Origin: Lutibaculum baratangense AMV1
GTDB taxonomy: Bacteria > Pseudomonadota > Alphaproteobacteria > Rhizobiales > Tepidamorphaceae
Assembly: GCF_000496075.1 (NCBI RefSeq)
Contig: NZ_AWXZ01000017.1
Location: 1 to 64,000 of the forward strand
Reading direction: 5' to 3'
DNA length: 64,000 nucleotides
The translations under genes were made by a program, and so were the position numbers. Positions 34,022 through 45,221 of this stretch are shown here, piece after piece. The number at the start of each line of letters is the position of its first letter. Position 1 is the first letter of the stretch. The notes under the pieces are model-generated. The model searched no databases, had not been told where the DNA came from, and saw only the letters and a program-made list of their open reading frames with translations.

Positions 34022-34648
34022 TCAACAGGCCATGACGGCGGCGTGCAGGGCGATGCCCAGCCTGTCGAGGTCGGCATTGGTGAAGTACTTTCCTCGAACG
34101 ATCATGCGCGCGTAGAGGGGGGCGAAGAGCAGATCGAGCGCCAGCTCCCTGTCGAGGTCGGCGCGCAGCTCGTTCCGGGCGATGGCGCGATCGAGCAGCC
34201 GGTGTCCGAACTGTCGCCGTGCCTCCGCGATGCCCTGCAGCAACGCCGCCAACTCGTGCGATCGCAGGCGTTCGGCAACCAGATCTGGGATGATCCGGCG
34301 GACCAGAGGATGTCTCAGGACCGCGCGCGTCGCGCGAAGATATTCATTTATGTCAGCCTGCAGGGACCCCTGATCGGTGCAACCCAGCCGCATGACCTCG
34401 ACGCTTCGGATCGCTTCGCACGCGAACTCGAGCTTCGACGGCCACCGCCTGTAGATGGCCGCCTTGCCGGCTCCTGCCCGCGCCGCCACGCGCTCCAGGC
34501 TGACGGCCGCATAGCCCGTCTCTGCCCACTCCTCGAAAAACGCCCTGAACAGCGCGATCGTCAGTTCAGGCCGGATGACCGCCGCGCCAGTCGGCCTCCG
34601 AGTTTCGCCCCCGTCGATACGCTTGCGTTCCATCCAGGACTTCTCCAT
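34022..34648 (-). CDS. TetR/AcrR family transcriptional regulator
   Basis: 208 aa. The helix-turn-helix is VSLERVAARAGAGKAAIYRRWPSKLEF and the C-terminal part has the TetR_C_11-like helix set (DLLFAPLYARMIVRG). Start is ATG 34648; a second in-frame ATG at 34633 is equally possible. An inverted repeat surrounds both start codons. It lies 175 bases upstream of the MhqO-MhqD-like gene on the same strand and probably controls it. Confidence 0.87.
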   Translation of the reverse strand: MEKSWMERKRIDGGETRRPTGAAVIRPELTIALFRAFFEEWAETGYAAVSLERVAARAGAGKAAIYRRWPSKLEFACEAIRSVEVMRLGCTDQGSLQADINEYLRATRAVLRHPLVRRIIPDLVAERLRSHELAALLQGIAEARRQFGHRLLDRAIARNELRADLDRELALDLLFAPLYARMIVRGKYFTNADLDRLGIALHAAVMAC

Positions 34649-34661
34649 TGTGGATGGAACG
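34626..34661. repeat. 10-base inverted repeat around the TetR start codon
   Basis: CGTTCCATCC (34626-34635) and GGATGGAACG (34652-34661) are perfect complements, 16 bases apart, with the start codon at 34646-34648 between them. It could be an autoregulatory operator or an mRNA hairpin masking the start. Confidence 0.45.
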
Positions 34662-34879
34662 GTATCGTCTCGACCCTCTGCCGAGAAGCGGTTGGGACAA
34701 CCTTCAACGGTTATTTCTGGATCGTTGCGCGCGGCCGGACAGCAAGAGCCCCGCAGCGTCGCTCGCGTGCCACCTGAACGGAGGATGCTGGCTTCGGCCA
34801 GTCACACTCCGTTCGGTCTCCGAGGCATGACGCCGGCCGCCAAGCCTGATCCAGCGGCGACCACCATGGGAGACACAGC

Positions 34880-35791
34880 ATGAGCGTGCCTGCCTATTCG
34901 TCTTTCGCCCAGTGGTACGGCGACGGTCACCTCGCGCACTATGTTCGCACGATGAAGTCCGCAGGTGGCTTTCTTCATCTGATCGAAGCCGCGCAGCCGG
35001 CCGGGGACATGTCCGACCCCGCCGTTCCGGATCTCGTCCTTTATCAGGACCTGCGTGGCGGCAGCCGCGTCAGCGGCGATATGGGAGGGGGGCGCTTCGA
35101 CGTGCGGAGCGAAAAGGGTAGCTTCTTTCTCTCCGCTCCGAAGTTCGCGAATACGGTCATGGTCGACGCCGCTCATGAGCTTCGCAGCTTGTCGTTTCCC
35201 CTGGCGCAGTGGCAACCCGTTCTGGATCAAGCCGGCGACGGGCGTTTCCCTCTGGACTATCAGAAACTATGCATGGGGGCCTTCGCCTCGCAGACTATCC
35301 GATCAGCAGTCCGCAACCTGTGGGCCCTGTGCGAGGAGGAGGGTGCGCCGTCGCGCCTGCTGGCCCGGGCCGCAGGCTGCGAGATCCTCGCCGAACTCTG
35401 CCGGTTGGGCGGCGCGCCGTTCGGGCCGGCGAGGGCCGGCCTCGCCCCGTGGGCAGAGCGGCGCTGCCTGGACCTCATGCGGGCGCGGCTTTCGGAAGAC
35501 GTCAGCCTCGACGAGCTGGCCGCCGAGGCGCGGCTCTCTCCGTTCCATTTCGCGCGCATGTTCAAGCAGAGCGTCGGTGTGCCGCCACGGGTCCATCTGA
35601 CGCGATTGAGGATGGAGAAAGCCTGCGAGCTGCTCGCGCTGACGGATCTCCCGATCACGGAGATCGCGCAGGAGGTGGGATATTCCTCCAACCAGGTCCT
35701 GGCCCGGGTGTTCGTCAAGCATCAGCGAATGACCCCATCCGACTATCGTCGGGCGGTGCGCGTGAAGACGTCTTGTTCTTTGGAACGATAG
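34880..35791 (+). CDS. AraC family transcriptional regulator
   Basis: 303 aa. The C-terminal pair of helix-turn-helices is clear: SLDELAAEARLSPFHFARMF and ITEIAQEVGYSSNQVLARVF, followed by the RMTPSDYRR signature. The N-terminal sensing domain has no named motif. Targets are unknown. It opens 231 bases from the divergent TetR gene. Confidence 0.88.
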   Translation: MSVPAYSSFAQWYGDGHLAHYVRTMKSAGGFLHLIEAAQPAGDMSDPAVPDLVLYQDLRGGSRVSGDMGGGRFDVRSEKGSFFLSAPKFANTVMVDAAHELRSLSFPLAQWQPVLDQAGDGRFPLDYQKLCMGAFASQTIRSAVRNLWALCEEEGAPSRLLARAAGCEILAELCRLGGAPFGPARAGLAPWAERRCLDLMRARLSEDVSLDELAAEARLSPFHFARMFKQSVGVPPRVHLTRLRMEKACELLALTDLPITEIAQEVGYSSNQVLARVFVKHQRMTPSDYRRAVRVKTSCSLER

Positions 35792-36429
35792 ATCTTCGAG
35801 CTCCCCCGCGCGGCGCACAAACTGCTACGACGTTGCTCGGCTTGCTGTTCGCCCGAATGCCATCCGACGCCGCCGCTCTCCCCGGAGTACACGGGGTCGT
35901 TCCTGCTCCAGTACGATCACGGCCTCCCGGACAGGACGCTCGTCATCCAGTTCCACAGGCTCGGCATGTTGCTGCCTCCGTCTTGACGGGCTCGCCGATG
36001 TCCGGTTTGGCGACCTGCGCCTCCGGATCGGTGCTTCTCGGGTGGCCTGGGACGTCCTCTACATGGAGGGCATCAGCCACTGACGGAGGCGTAGCTCGGT
36101 CGGCCGAGGCCCGGCGTCCCGATGCAGCGGGTGGGATGGCCAACCGACGAACATGCTCCCGCCGCCCTGGACCGGGCCCGCGGCACGAGCGATCCTGTGG
36201 CTCTAGGGGGTGGCGAAAGGCCTGCCATGCGGTGGCCCGATGGCAGATCCAATCTCGAGTGACCATGGGGACCGACCGCCGATCGCCCAGATCGACAATG
36301 AAGGAACACGTGCCTCGCTCGAGGGCGGGCAAGAGCGGACGCCCGGTACCTCACCTACGTCCACCTATTGCTGCCTGTCGGGTCGCGGCCAGCTCGGGTC
36401 ATTGCCGACGAGCTGGAACGATCGAGGCG
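35792..36429. other. Gene-free stretch with decayed coding traces
   Basis: 638 bases between the AraC gene and gyrB. No intact gene is credible. On the plus strand, short stop-bounded stretches look protein-like (SPEYTGSFLLQYDHGLPDR ending at a stop near 35984; RFGDLRLRIGASRVAWDVLY ending at a stop near 36082) but match nothing I recognise. It may be the eroded junction between the accessory region and the replication genes. Confidence 0.4.
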
Positions 36430-38877
<2,448 letters not shown>

Positions 38878-39077
38878 CTAGGGATGCCGCGGGCAATGAG
38901 GCCGGGCCTCGGGGAACGCGGCGGAATCGATCCAGAAGAATCAGCGGCAGACTAGCATCCGGAGGCCCCTCGTGCCGAGCCCTCCGACGCCGTCCAGCGG
39001 ATGTGCGCAATACCCGAATTATATGGGGATTCTGGGGCGCCGACCCAAGGGGCGGGCGCCCCCTCGAAGGCCCGCCG

Positions 39078-40244
39078 TCACCCCTCCTCAAGCCCGCCGG
39101 AGACCACCTCGAAGCACTGCGCCTCGTCGACGACGTCGGCGAAGAGGGCGCGGTCGGTGCCGGTCATGAAGGCCTGCGCGCCGAGCGCCCGGATCTCGGA
39201 GAACAGCGCCGCACGCCTGATGTCGTCGAGATGCGCCGCGACCTCGTCGAGGAGCAGGATCGGCGCCGTCATGTCCGTCGCAGCCGCGACATGCCTCGCC
39301 TGCGCGAGCACGAGCGCGATCAGGAGGGCCTTCTGCTCGCCCGTCGAGCAGAGCGCGGCCGGCATGCCCCGGGCCTTGTGCGTCACCTCGAGGTCGGTGC
39401 GGTGCGGCCCCTCGAGCGTGCGCCCGGCCGCAGCGTCCGCCCTGCGCGCCTCGCGCAGCCGCCGCCCATAGGCCTCCTCGACCTCGATCGCGGGGCTAAG
39501 CGCGACCTCCGTCTCGAGCGTGCCCTGAAGCGCGACCTCGGGCTCCGGGAAGACCCCGCCCGCCCGCTCGGCGAGATATGCCTTGAGTCGCCCGACGACG
39601 GCGGCGCGGGTCGCGGCGACGGCGACGGCCGACGCCGCCATCTGCGCCTCGACGCCGTCGAGCCAGCGTGTATCGCCCACGCGCGTCTCGAGCAGGCGGT
39701 TGCGCTGGCGCATCGCCTTCTCGAACTCGCCGACCCGCGCCGCATGGGCCGGATCGGCCGTCAGCACGAGCCGGTCGAGGAAGCGGCGGCGGTCCGACGG
39801 CGAGCCGGTGAACAGCCCGTCCATCGCCGGCGTGAGCCACAAGGCCCGCACCACCTCGCCGAGCGCGGCGGTCGAGCGCACGCTCGCATGGTCGATGCGC
39901 ACGCTGCGGCCGGCCTCGCCGAGCTTGTAGCCCGTGCCGACCTGCGCCTCCCCGTCCGGCCACTCGACCCGGGCCGCGACCGCCCAGCGCTCCTGGCCGA
40001 CCCGGCAAACGCGCTCGAGCGGGGCGCCGCGCAGGCCCCTGCCAGGCACGAGGTAGGAGACGGCCTCGAGGAGGTTCGTCTTGCCCGCCCCGTTCGCCCC
40101 CGTCAGCACGACGGGCCCCGGCGCGAAATCGAGCCTGAGCGCGGCGTAGTTGCGGAAGTCCGAGAGGCTGAGGCGCCCGATCGCGATCCGGCGCGGCCTG
40201 GCCGACGCCGCCGCGCCCGCCGTCCGCTGCTCGAGCACGCTCAT
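39078..40244 (-). CDS. recF: DNA replication and repair protein RecF
   Basis: 388 aa. SMC-like ATPase: Walker A TGANGAGKTNLLEA near the N-terminus, RecF-type LSDFRNYAALRLDF, signature CSTGEQKALLIALVLAQA and Walker B ILLLDEVAAHLD. It loads RecA at gaps with RecO and RecR. The ATG at 40244 starts a short basic extension (RPRRIAIGRLSLSDFRNY). 209 bases separate it from gyrB. Confidence 0.95.
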   Translation of the reverse strand: MSVLEQRTAGAAASARPRRIAIGRLSLSDFRNYAALRLDFAPGPVVLTGANGAGKTNLLEAVSYLVPGRGLRGAPLERVCRVGQERWAVAARVEWPDGEAQVGTGYKLGEAGRSVRIDHASVRSTAALGEVVRALWLTPAMDGLFTGSPSDRRRFLDRLVLTADPAHAARVGEFEKAMRQRNRLLETRVGDTRWLDGVEAQMAASAVAVAATRAAVVGRLKAYLAERAGGVFPEPEVALQGTLETEVALSPAIEVEEAYGRRLREARRADAAAGRTLEGPHRTDLEVTHKARGMPAALCSTGEQKALLIALVLAQARHVAAATDMTAPILLLDEVAAHLDDIRRAALFSEIRALGAQAFMTGTDRALFADVVDEAQCFEVVSGGLEEG

Positions 40245-40476
40245 CGGCCGGCTCCCCCGCGAGGCGATCGGCGGGCGGCCCCGGAGGTACCGGGCCGCTG
40301 GGTCGGACATCGCTCGCGTGGCATGGCTCGATACGGTGTGGCGGGACAGGTCATGAGTGTAGGGTCTCGAACCGACGGTTCCAACCTCTCCCCTCGGATC
40401 GGGCCACGGGAACGACAGAACGGCCGCGGCCGTTGGCGCCCGACGGACGCGAGGTTTCAAGCGACAGGAGCAAGCC

Positions 40477-40506
40477 ATGCACCCGTTCCCCGCAGGCAGG
40501 CGATGA
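40477..40506 (+). CDS. Possible 9-residue leader reading frame coupled to a lipoprotein gene
   Basis: ATG 40477 has a good AGGAG 6 bases upstream and encodes MHPFPAGRR before TGA at 40504-40506. That stop overlaps the ATG of the lipoprotein (ATGA). Either this is a coupling leader, or it is the true N-terminus of the lipoprotein gene displaced by a one-base frameshift. The two cannot be separated from sequence alone. Confidence 0.3.
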   Translation: MHPFPAGRR

Positions 40507-40802
40507 TCGCCGCGATCGCGGCGCCGCTCGCCCTTCTCGCCACCGCCTGCAACACGGTCCCGGATGGGCCGCCCGACGGCGCTCTGGGCGACGGCCGCGC
40601 CTTCGAGGGCCGGGTCTCGGCCGGCGCGGAATGCCCGATCCTGACCACGACGGACGGCCGGGTCTACAGCCTCGCCGGCGGCGGGGAGGCGCATATGGGC
40701 GAGCGCGTCCGGGTGTGCGGCACGATGGCCGAGATGTCGTTCTGCATGCAGGGCGAAGGCACGATCTCGGTGGAGTCGATCGAGGCCTTGCCAGGCCGGT
40801 GA
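40503..40802 (+). CDS. Small lipoprotein, DUF5818-type
   Basis: 99 aa. The N-terminus is MIAAIAAPLALLATAC with a lipobox-like LATAC (Cys16). The mature part carries FEGRVSAGAECPILTTTDGR and GERVRVCGTMAEMSFCM, similar to DUF5818 domains. Periplasmic function unknown. Lies opposite to the recF and GNAT genes and converges with the latter. Confidence 0.65.
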   Translation: MIAAIAAPLALLATACNTVPDGPPDGALGDGRAFEGRVSAGAECPILTTTDGRVYSLAGGGEAHMGERVRVCGTMAEMSFCMQGEGTISVESIEALPGR

Positions 40803-40810
40803 CGCGGCTC

Positions 40811-41257
40811 TCAGTCTAGCGCCTCGATGATCTTCTGCAGGCAGACGGTGCGGGTGTCGCGGTAGCCCAGCGTCTCGTAGAAGGCGACGACCGGCGCGTT
40901 GTCCTCGCGGACGAGGAGCTGCACCTTCCAGACGCCGCGTGCGGCGAGCCAGGCCTCGGCCGCCGCCATGATCGCGGCTCCGTGGCCGTGACCCTGGAGG
41001 GCCGGCTCGACGGCGACGTAGTAGACCCAGCCGCGGTGCCCGTCCTCGCCGACCATGGCGGTCGCCACGGGGCGTCCCTCGATCCCGCCCACGAGCACGC
41101 AGGCGTGGCCGTCGCGCCTCGCGAACGCGAAGTCCCGCACCGGATCGTTCCAGGGGCGGCTGACGCCCGCGGCGTGCCACAGCGCGATCACGGCTCCGGC
41201 GTCGCCGTCTTCCGCCTCGCGAATGGCGAGGCCCGACGTCGGCGCGCGCGTCCTCAC
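40811..41257 (-). CDS. GNAT family N-acetyltransferase
   Basis: 148 aa from GTG 41255-41257. The acetyl-CoA motif reads VYYVAVEPALQGHGHGAAIM, followed by VREDNAPVVAFYETLGYRD, as in YpeA-like acetyltransferases. Substrate unknown. Its start overlaps the dnaN stop by 4 bases, so it is translated together with dnaN. Confidence 0.85.
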   Translation of the reverse strand: MRTRAPTSGLAIREAEDGDAGAVIALWHAAGVSRPWNDPVRDFAFARRDGHACVLVGGIEGRPVATAMVGEDGHRGWVYYVAVEPALQGHGHGAAIMAAAEAWLAARGVWKVQLLVREDNAPVVAFYETLGYRDTRTVCLQKIIEALD

Positions 41258-42375
41258 ACCCGCATCGGCATGAGGACGTAGAGCGTCGCGTCGTCGCTGT
41301 CGTCGCGGATCAGCGTCGGCGAGCCCGGATCGGCCAGCTCGAAGCGGGCGTTGCCGGATTCGATCTGCGAGGTGATGTCGAGGAGGTAGCGGGCGTTGAA
41401 GCCGATCTCGAGGGGATCGCTCTCGTAGCCGACGGGGATCTCTTCCGTCGCGCTGCCGGAATCGGGATTGTTCACCGTCAGCACGAGCTGGTCCTGGCCG
41501 ATCGCGAGCTTCACCGCCCGGCCGCGCTCGCTCGAGACGGTGGAGACGAGGTCGACGGCCTTGCCGAACGAGGCGGTGTCGACCTGCATCACCTTGTCGT
41601 TGCCGCTCGGGATCACGCGGGCATAGTCGGGGAAGGTCCCGTCGATCAGCTTCGAGGTGAGGATCGTCTGGCCGACCGAGAAGCGGATCTTGTTGACCGA
41701 CAGCTCGATGTCGACGCCGGCCTCGTCGGATTCGAGCAGGCGCTGGAGTTCCTGCACGGCCTTGCGGGGCACGATCACGCCCGGCATGCCGACGGTGCCT
41801 TCCGGTGCCTCGATCTCGGCGCGCGCGAGCCGGTGGCCGTCGGTCGCCACCGCGCGCAGCTTCAGTTCGCCCCCCTCGCCCTCGATCGTGTGCAGGAAGA
41901 TGCCGTTCAGGTAGTAGCGCGTCTCCTCGAGCGAGATCGCGAACTGCGTCTTCTCGATCAGCTTCTTCAGCGCCGCCCCCGAGAGGGAGAAGGTGTGGCT
42001 CATCTCGCCGGCGGTGATGTCGGGGAAGTCGGTGTCCGGCAGCGTCTGCAGCGTGAAGCGCGCGCGGCCGGCCGAGAGGATCATCGTCCCGCTGTCGCTG
42101 CCCGTGTCGAGCGAGATCTCCGAGCCTTCGGGCAGCTTGCGCACGATGTCGTAGACGACGTGCGCCGGCACCGTCGTCGCGCCCGGCTGCACGACCGTCG
42201 CGGGCGTCGTCTCCACGACCTCGATGTCGAGGTCGGTCGCCTTCATCTGCAGCGAGGCGCCGTCGGCGCGCAGGAGGATGTTCGACAGGATCGGGATCGT
42301 GGTGCGCCGCTCGACCACACGGTGAACGCGACCGAGGGACTTGAGAAGGGCGGCCCGCTCAACAGTGACACGCAT
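41254..42375 (-). CDS. dnaN: DNA polymerase III beta subunit (sliding clamp)
   Basis: 373 aa, normal length. Three clamp domains are recognisable from MRVTVERAALLKSLGRVHRV through the C-terminal LMPMRV end. The VVERRTTIPILSNILL and IGFNARYLLDI stretches are family hallmarks. It tethers replicative polymerase to DNA. It lies 180 bases downstream of dnaA. Confidence 0.97.
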   Translation of the reverse strand: MRVTVERAALLKSLGRVHRVVERRTTIPILSNILLRADGASLQMKATDLDIEVVETTPATVVQPGATTVPAHVVYDIVRKLPEGSEISLDTGSDSGTMILSAGRARFTLQTLPDTDFPDITAGEMSHTFSLSGAALKKLIEKTQFAISLEETRYYLNGIFLHTIEGEGGELKLRAVATDGHRLARAEIEAPEGTVGMPGVIVPRKAVQELQRLLESDEAGVDIELSVNKIRFSVGQTILTSKLIDGTFPDYARVIPSGNDKVMQVDTASFGKAVDLVSTVSSERGRAVKLAIGQDQLVLTVNNPDSGSATEEIPVGYESDPLEIGFNARYLLDITSQIESGNARFELADPGSPTLIRDDSDDATLYVLMPMRV

Positions 42376-42555
42376 TTTCTAGAACCTGACGGTCTTGCCC
42401 GCGCGGAATGCATGATCCGTCCCGCGCCAGCCTCAGGGGAATAAGGGGAGGCAGACCTTGCCGTCAAACCCGCCGGTTTTCAAGCCCGACGAACGGAGGG
42501 ACGGCACTACGTTCCGTCATCCGCCCTTCTTCGCTCGCGGTCCGGGGAAGCGCCC

Positions 42556-44118
42556 TCAGGCCTCCCCGTCCTCGACCCGCCGCTTCAGCGTCTCGACGTC
42601 GCGGGCGAGATTGCCGTCGCTGCCGAGAAGCTTCTCGATCTTCCGGATCGCGTGCAGCACCGTCGTGTGGTCGCGATTGCCGAAGCGCCGGCCGATCTCC
42701 GGCAGCGAGCGCGGCGTCATCGTCTTGGCGAGGTACATCGCCACCTGCCGCGGCAGGACGATCGCCCGGTTGCGGCGGCTCGAGACGAGGTCCTGGCGGC
42801 TCAGCTGGTAGTGTGACGAGACGACGCGCTGGATGTCCTCGATCTTCACCGGCGCCCGCTCGTGCTGCGAGACGAGGTCGCGGATCACCTTCTCGGCGAG
42901 CTCGACCGTCACGGGCACGCCGGCATAGCACTGATGCGCGGCGAGCCGGTTGATCGCGCCCTCGAGTTCGCGGCCGTTCGAGGAGACGTTCTTGGCGACG
43001 TATTCGAGAACCTCGTCCGGCAAGTCGACGCGCTGGCCCTGCCGGCCGAGGGCGGCGGCCCGCGCCTCGAGAATCCGGCGGCGCAGCACGAATTCCTGCT
43101 GCCCGACTCCGGCGACGAGGCCGCCTGCGAGGCGCGAGCGGGTGCGCTCGTCGAAGCCCTCGAGCTCGGCAGGCGAGCGATCCGCGACGATCACCACCTG
43201 GCGACACGCCTCGATCAGCGCGTTCATCGTGTGGCCGAACTCGCGGTGCGTCGCCTTGCCCTGCAGGAACTGCAGGTCGTCGATCAGCAGTAGGTCGACC
43301 TGGCGCAGCCTGTCCTTGAAGTCGATCGCGGAATCCGCCCGAAGCGCGGACACGAAGCGGAACACGAACTGCTCGGCGGAGAGGTGGAGCACCCGCCGGC
43401 CCGGCCCGAGCTCCTTGGTACGCCACGCGATCGCGTGCAGGAGGTGCGTCTTGCCGCGGCCGACGCCGCCGTGAATGAACAGCGGGTTGAACAGGGTCTC
43501 GCCGGACGCCGCAGCAGCGGCCACGGCGAAGGCCGTGTCGTGGGCGATCTTGTTCGAATCGCCCGTCGCGAAGCTGTCGAAACGGAAGCGCGGATCGAGG
43601 GGTGCGCTCTCGAGGCCGCCGGCCTCTCCCGCAGGCAGCTCGACGCGCGGCGGCCGCACCTCGCCGCTCGGCTCGACGACCTTCAGCGCGTCTCGCGCCG
43701 CGGCCCGGCGCGGCTCCGCCGGCGCCTTCTCGCACGCCGGCACCGTCGCGACGCCGCGAACCCTGATGTCGACCCGCTGCACGCTCGGCCGCTCCGCGCG
43801 CCACAGCGCGAGAAGCCTCGTGCCGTAGTTGTTGCGCAGCCACATCCGCAGGAACTGGGTCGGCACGGAGAGATGGACGGTGAACTCGTCGGCCTCGACG
43901 ACCGCCACCCCCTTGAACCAGCTGCGGTAGACGTCCTCGCCATACTCCTGGCGAATGCGCTCTACGATGCGGGCCCAGACCGCCTCCGTGGTGCCCGGGG
44001 CATCCTCCGCGCCGCTGCCCTCCGCGTCCGACGCCTGGCAGTCGTCCCTGGTGCTCCCGGCCCAGCGTCCGGTCGCCACACCCGGCCCTCCGAGGACCCC
44101 GTGTCCTGCAAAGTCCAT
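42556..44118 (-). CDS. dnaA: Chromosomal replication initiator DnaA
   Basis: 520 aa. Domain I is at about 45-105 (WARIVERIRQEYGEDVYRSWF). The AAA+ domain has Walker A GGVGRGKT (217-224) and Walker B LLLIDDLQFLQGK. Domain IV carries LSRQDLVSSRRNRAIVLPRQ and FGNRDHTTVLHAIRKIE, the DnaA-box binding signature. ATG 44118 was chosen for its strong AAGGAGG 5 bases upstream; an in-frame ATG at 44154 would overlap the rhodanese stop. The N-terminal 40 residues are an unusual extension. Confidence 0.97.
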   Translation of the reverse strand: MDFAGHGVLGGPGVATGRWAGSTRDDCQASDAEGSGAEDAPGTTEAVWARIVERIRQEYGEDVYRSWFKGVAVVEADEFTVHLSVPTQFLRMWLRNNYGTRLLALWRAERPSVQRVDIRVRGVATVPACEKAPAEPRRAAARDALKVVEPSGEVRPPRVELPAGEAGGLESAPLDPRFRFDSFATGDSNKIAHDTAFAVAAAAASGETLFNPLFIHGGVGRGKTHLLHAIAWRTKELGPGRRVLHLSAEQFVFRFVSALRADSAIDFKDRLRQVDLLLIDDLQFLQGKATHREFGHTMNALIEACRQVVIVADRSPAELEGFDERTRSRLAGGLVAGVGQQEFVLRRRILEARAAALGRQGQRVDLPDEVLEYVAKNVSSNGRELEGAINRLAAHQCYAGVPVTVELAEKVIRDLVSQHERAPVKIEDIQRVVSSHYQLSRQDLVSSRRNRAIVLPRQVAMYLAKTMTPRSLPEIGRRFGNRDHTTVLHAIRKIEKLLGSDGNLARDVETLKRRVEDGEA

Positions 44119-44150
44119 ACCTGCCTCCTTCGCCGCCGCCTTCAGATCCT

Positions 44151-44585
44151 TCATGCCTGCACCCACGGGAGCCCCGCCGCCTTCCAGCCCTCGACCGTGC
44201 CCCTGTGCCGCGCGGCGTCGAGACGCCCCTCGAAGCCCCCAGCCACGTTGAAGCAGCTGGAATAGCCGGCCGCCGTCATCGCCGCGGCAGCCGCCGCGCT
44301 GCGCGCGCCGGACCTGCAGATGAAATAGACCGGCACGTCCTTCCTGAGCCCCCGCCGCTCCAGTTCGCTGCCCACCGCGTCGACGAAGCGCGCGGGGTCG
44401 GCCTGCATGCTCGGGAAGGCCTGCCACTCCACGAAGAGTGCCTCGCGTCCGAGCGGGCTCAGGTCCGGCACGCCCACGAAGCTCCATTCGGCCCTGGTGC
44501 GCACGTCGACCAGCACCGCATCGGGATCCTCCGCCAGAGCGAGCCATGTGTCGCTCGCGCTCGGATCCCCCGCATAGTCGCTCAT
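44151..44585 (-). CDS. Rhodanese-like sulfurtransferase
   Basis: 144 aa, single rhodanese domain: VLVDVRTRAEW at the start and active-site Cys90 in YFICRSGARS. Likely a sulfur carrier or thiosulfate/persulfide transferase; substrate unknown. It sits 32 bases upstream of dnaA on the same strand, so dnaA may be partly transcribed with it. Upstream lies the long origin-type gap. Confidence 0.88.
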   Translation of the reverse strand: MSDYAGDPSASDTWLALAEDPDAVLVDVRTRAEWSFVGVPDLSPLGREALFVEWQAFPSMQADPARFVDAVGSELERRGLRKDVPVYFICRSGARSAAAAAAMTAAGYSSCFNVAGGFEGRLDAARHRGTVEGWKAAGLPWVQA

Positions 44586-44893
44586 TCCGTCTTCACTCCA
44601 CGAGATCAGCAGGCGCGCGTCGAGCCGCTTCCGGCCAGGGCCGGACGAGCCGCGACAGATTGTTGTGTATTCTTGAGTTACAGCAGCTGGCGCGCCCTAC
44701 CACGATCCAGCATATGCGGAGGTGAGCACGCACCGAACACTATCGAAGCGACGCCCAAACCTTCCATGAATCATGGTAGAATTCTCCCGTTGCTTGCAAG
44801 CAAGCATGGTATTGGCAAATTTTCTGCTGTGACGCTGGGGCGATCCCCCGAACGTCTTTGAAAGATACACAGCCCCCCCTGAGGAGGCAACCT

Positions 44894-45221
44894 GACTCGA
44901 TTAAGAATCGGTTGCAGTTTGGTGACAGTGTGCCCCTCGCGGCGGGCCGGTCCGGCGAGTCGTTCAAACAAGCTTCTGTAGAGTCATGTGAATCGATTTC
45001 ACGCCGCTCGCCCGTTCGGCCGACACGGCCGGCCGGATTCTTTTGCCTTGACTCTCGAAGACTCTCCGCGGCGATGCGCCACCCGTGTCCAGGCACGCCC
45101 ACTATGGATCATGTGCCTGCAATGACTGGAGAATTTCTGTCTGCTTCAAAGCGCGACCTTATCCACAGGGGCGCACGATATGCGCTTCAACGGACTCGAC
45201 TCCGCGGCCGAACCCGGACTC
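44894..45221. promoter_or_regulatory. Cluster of eleven GANTC (CcrM methylation) sites
   Basis: GANTC starts at 44894, 44905, 44957, 44981, 44990, 45036, 45050, 45060, 45193, 45198 and 45217. About one would be expected in 328 bases. GANTC is the CcrM methyltransferase site in most alphaproteobacteria and its methylation state times dnaA and other cell-cycle promoters. Confidence 0.7.
45159..45167 (+). promoter_or_regulatory. DnaA box
   Basis: TTATCCACA, an exact match to the high-affinity DnaA-binding consensus. Only weaker matches (7 of 9, for example AGATACACA near 44868) were seen elsewhere in the region. Confidence 0.7.

Noticed and set aside
19900-36429. Prophage, integrative element or insertion sequence as the source of the decayed region
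   Set aside because: No integrase, transposase, terminal inverted repeats, att-like direct repeats or tRNA target could be found.
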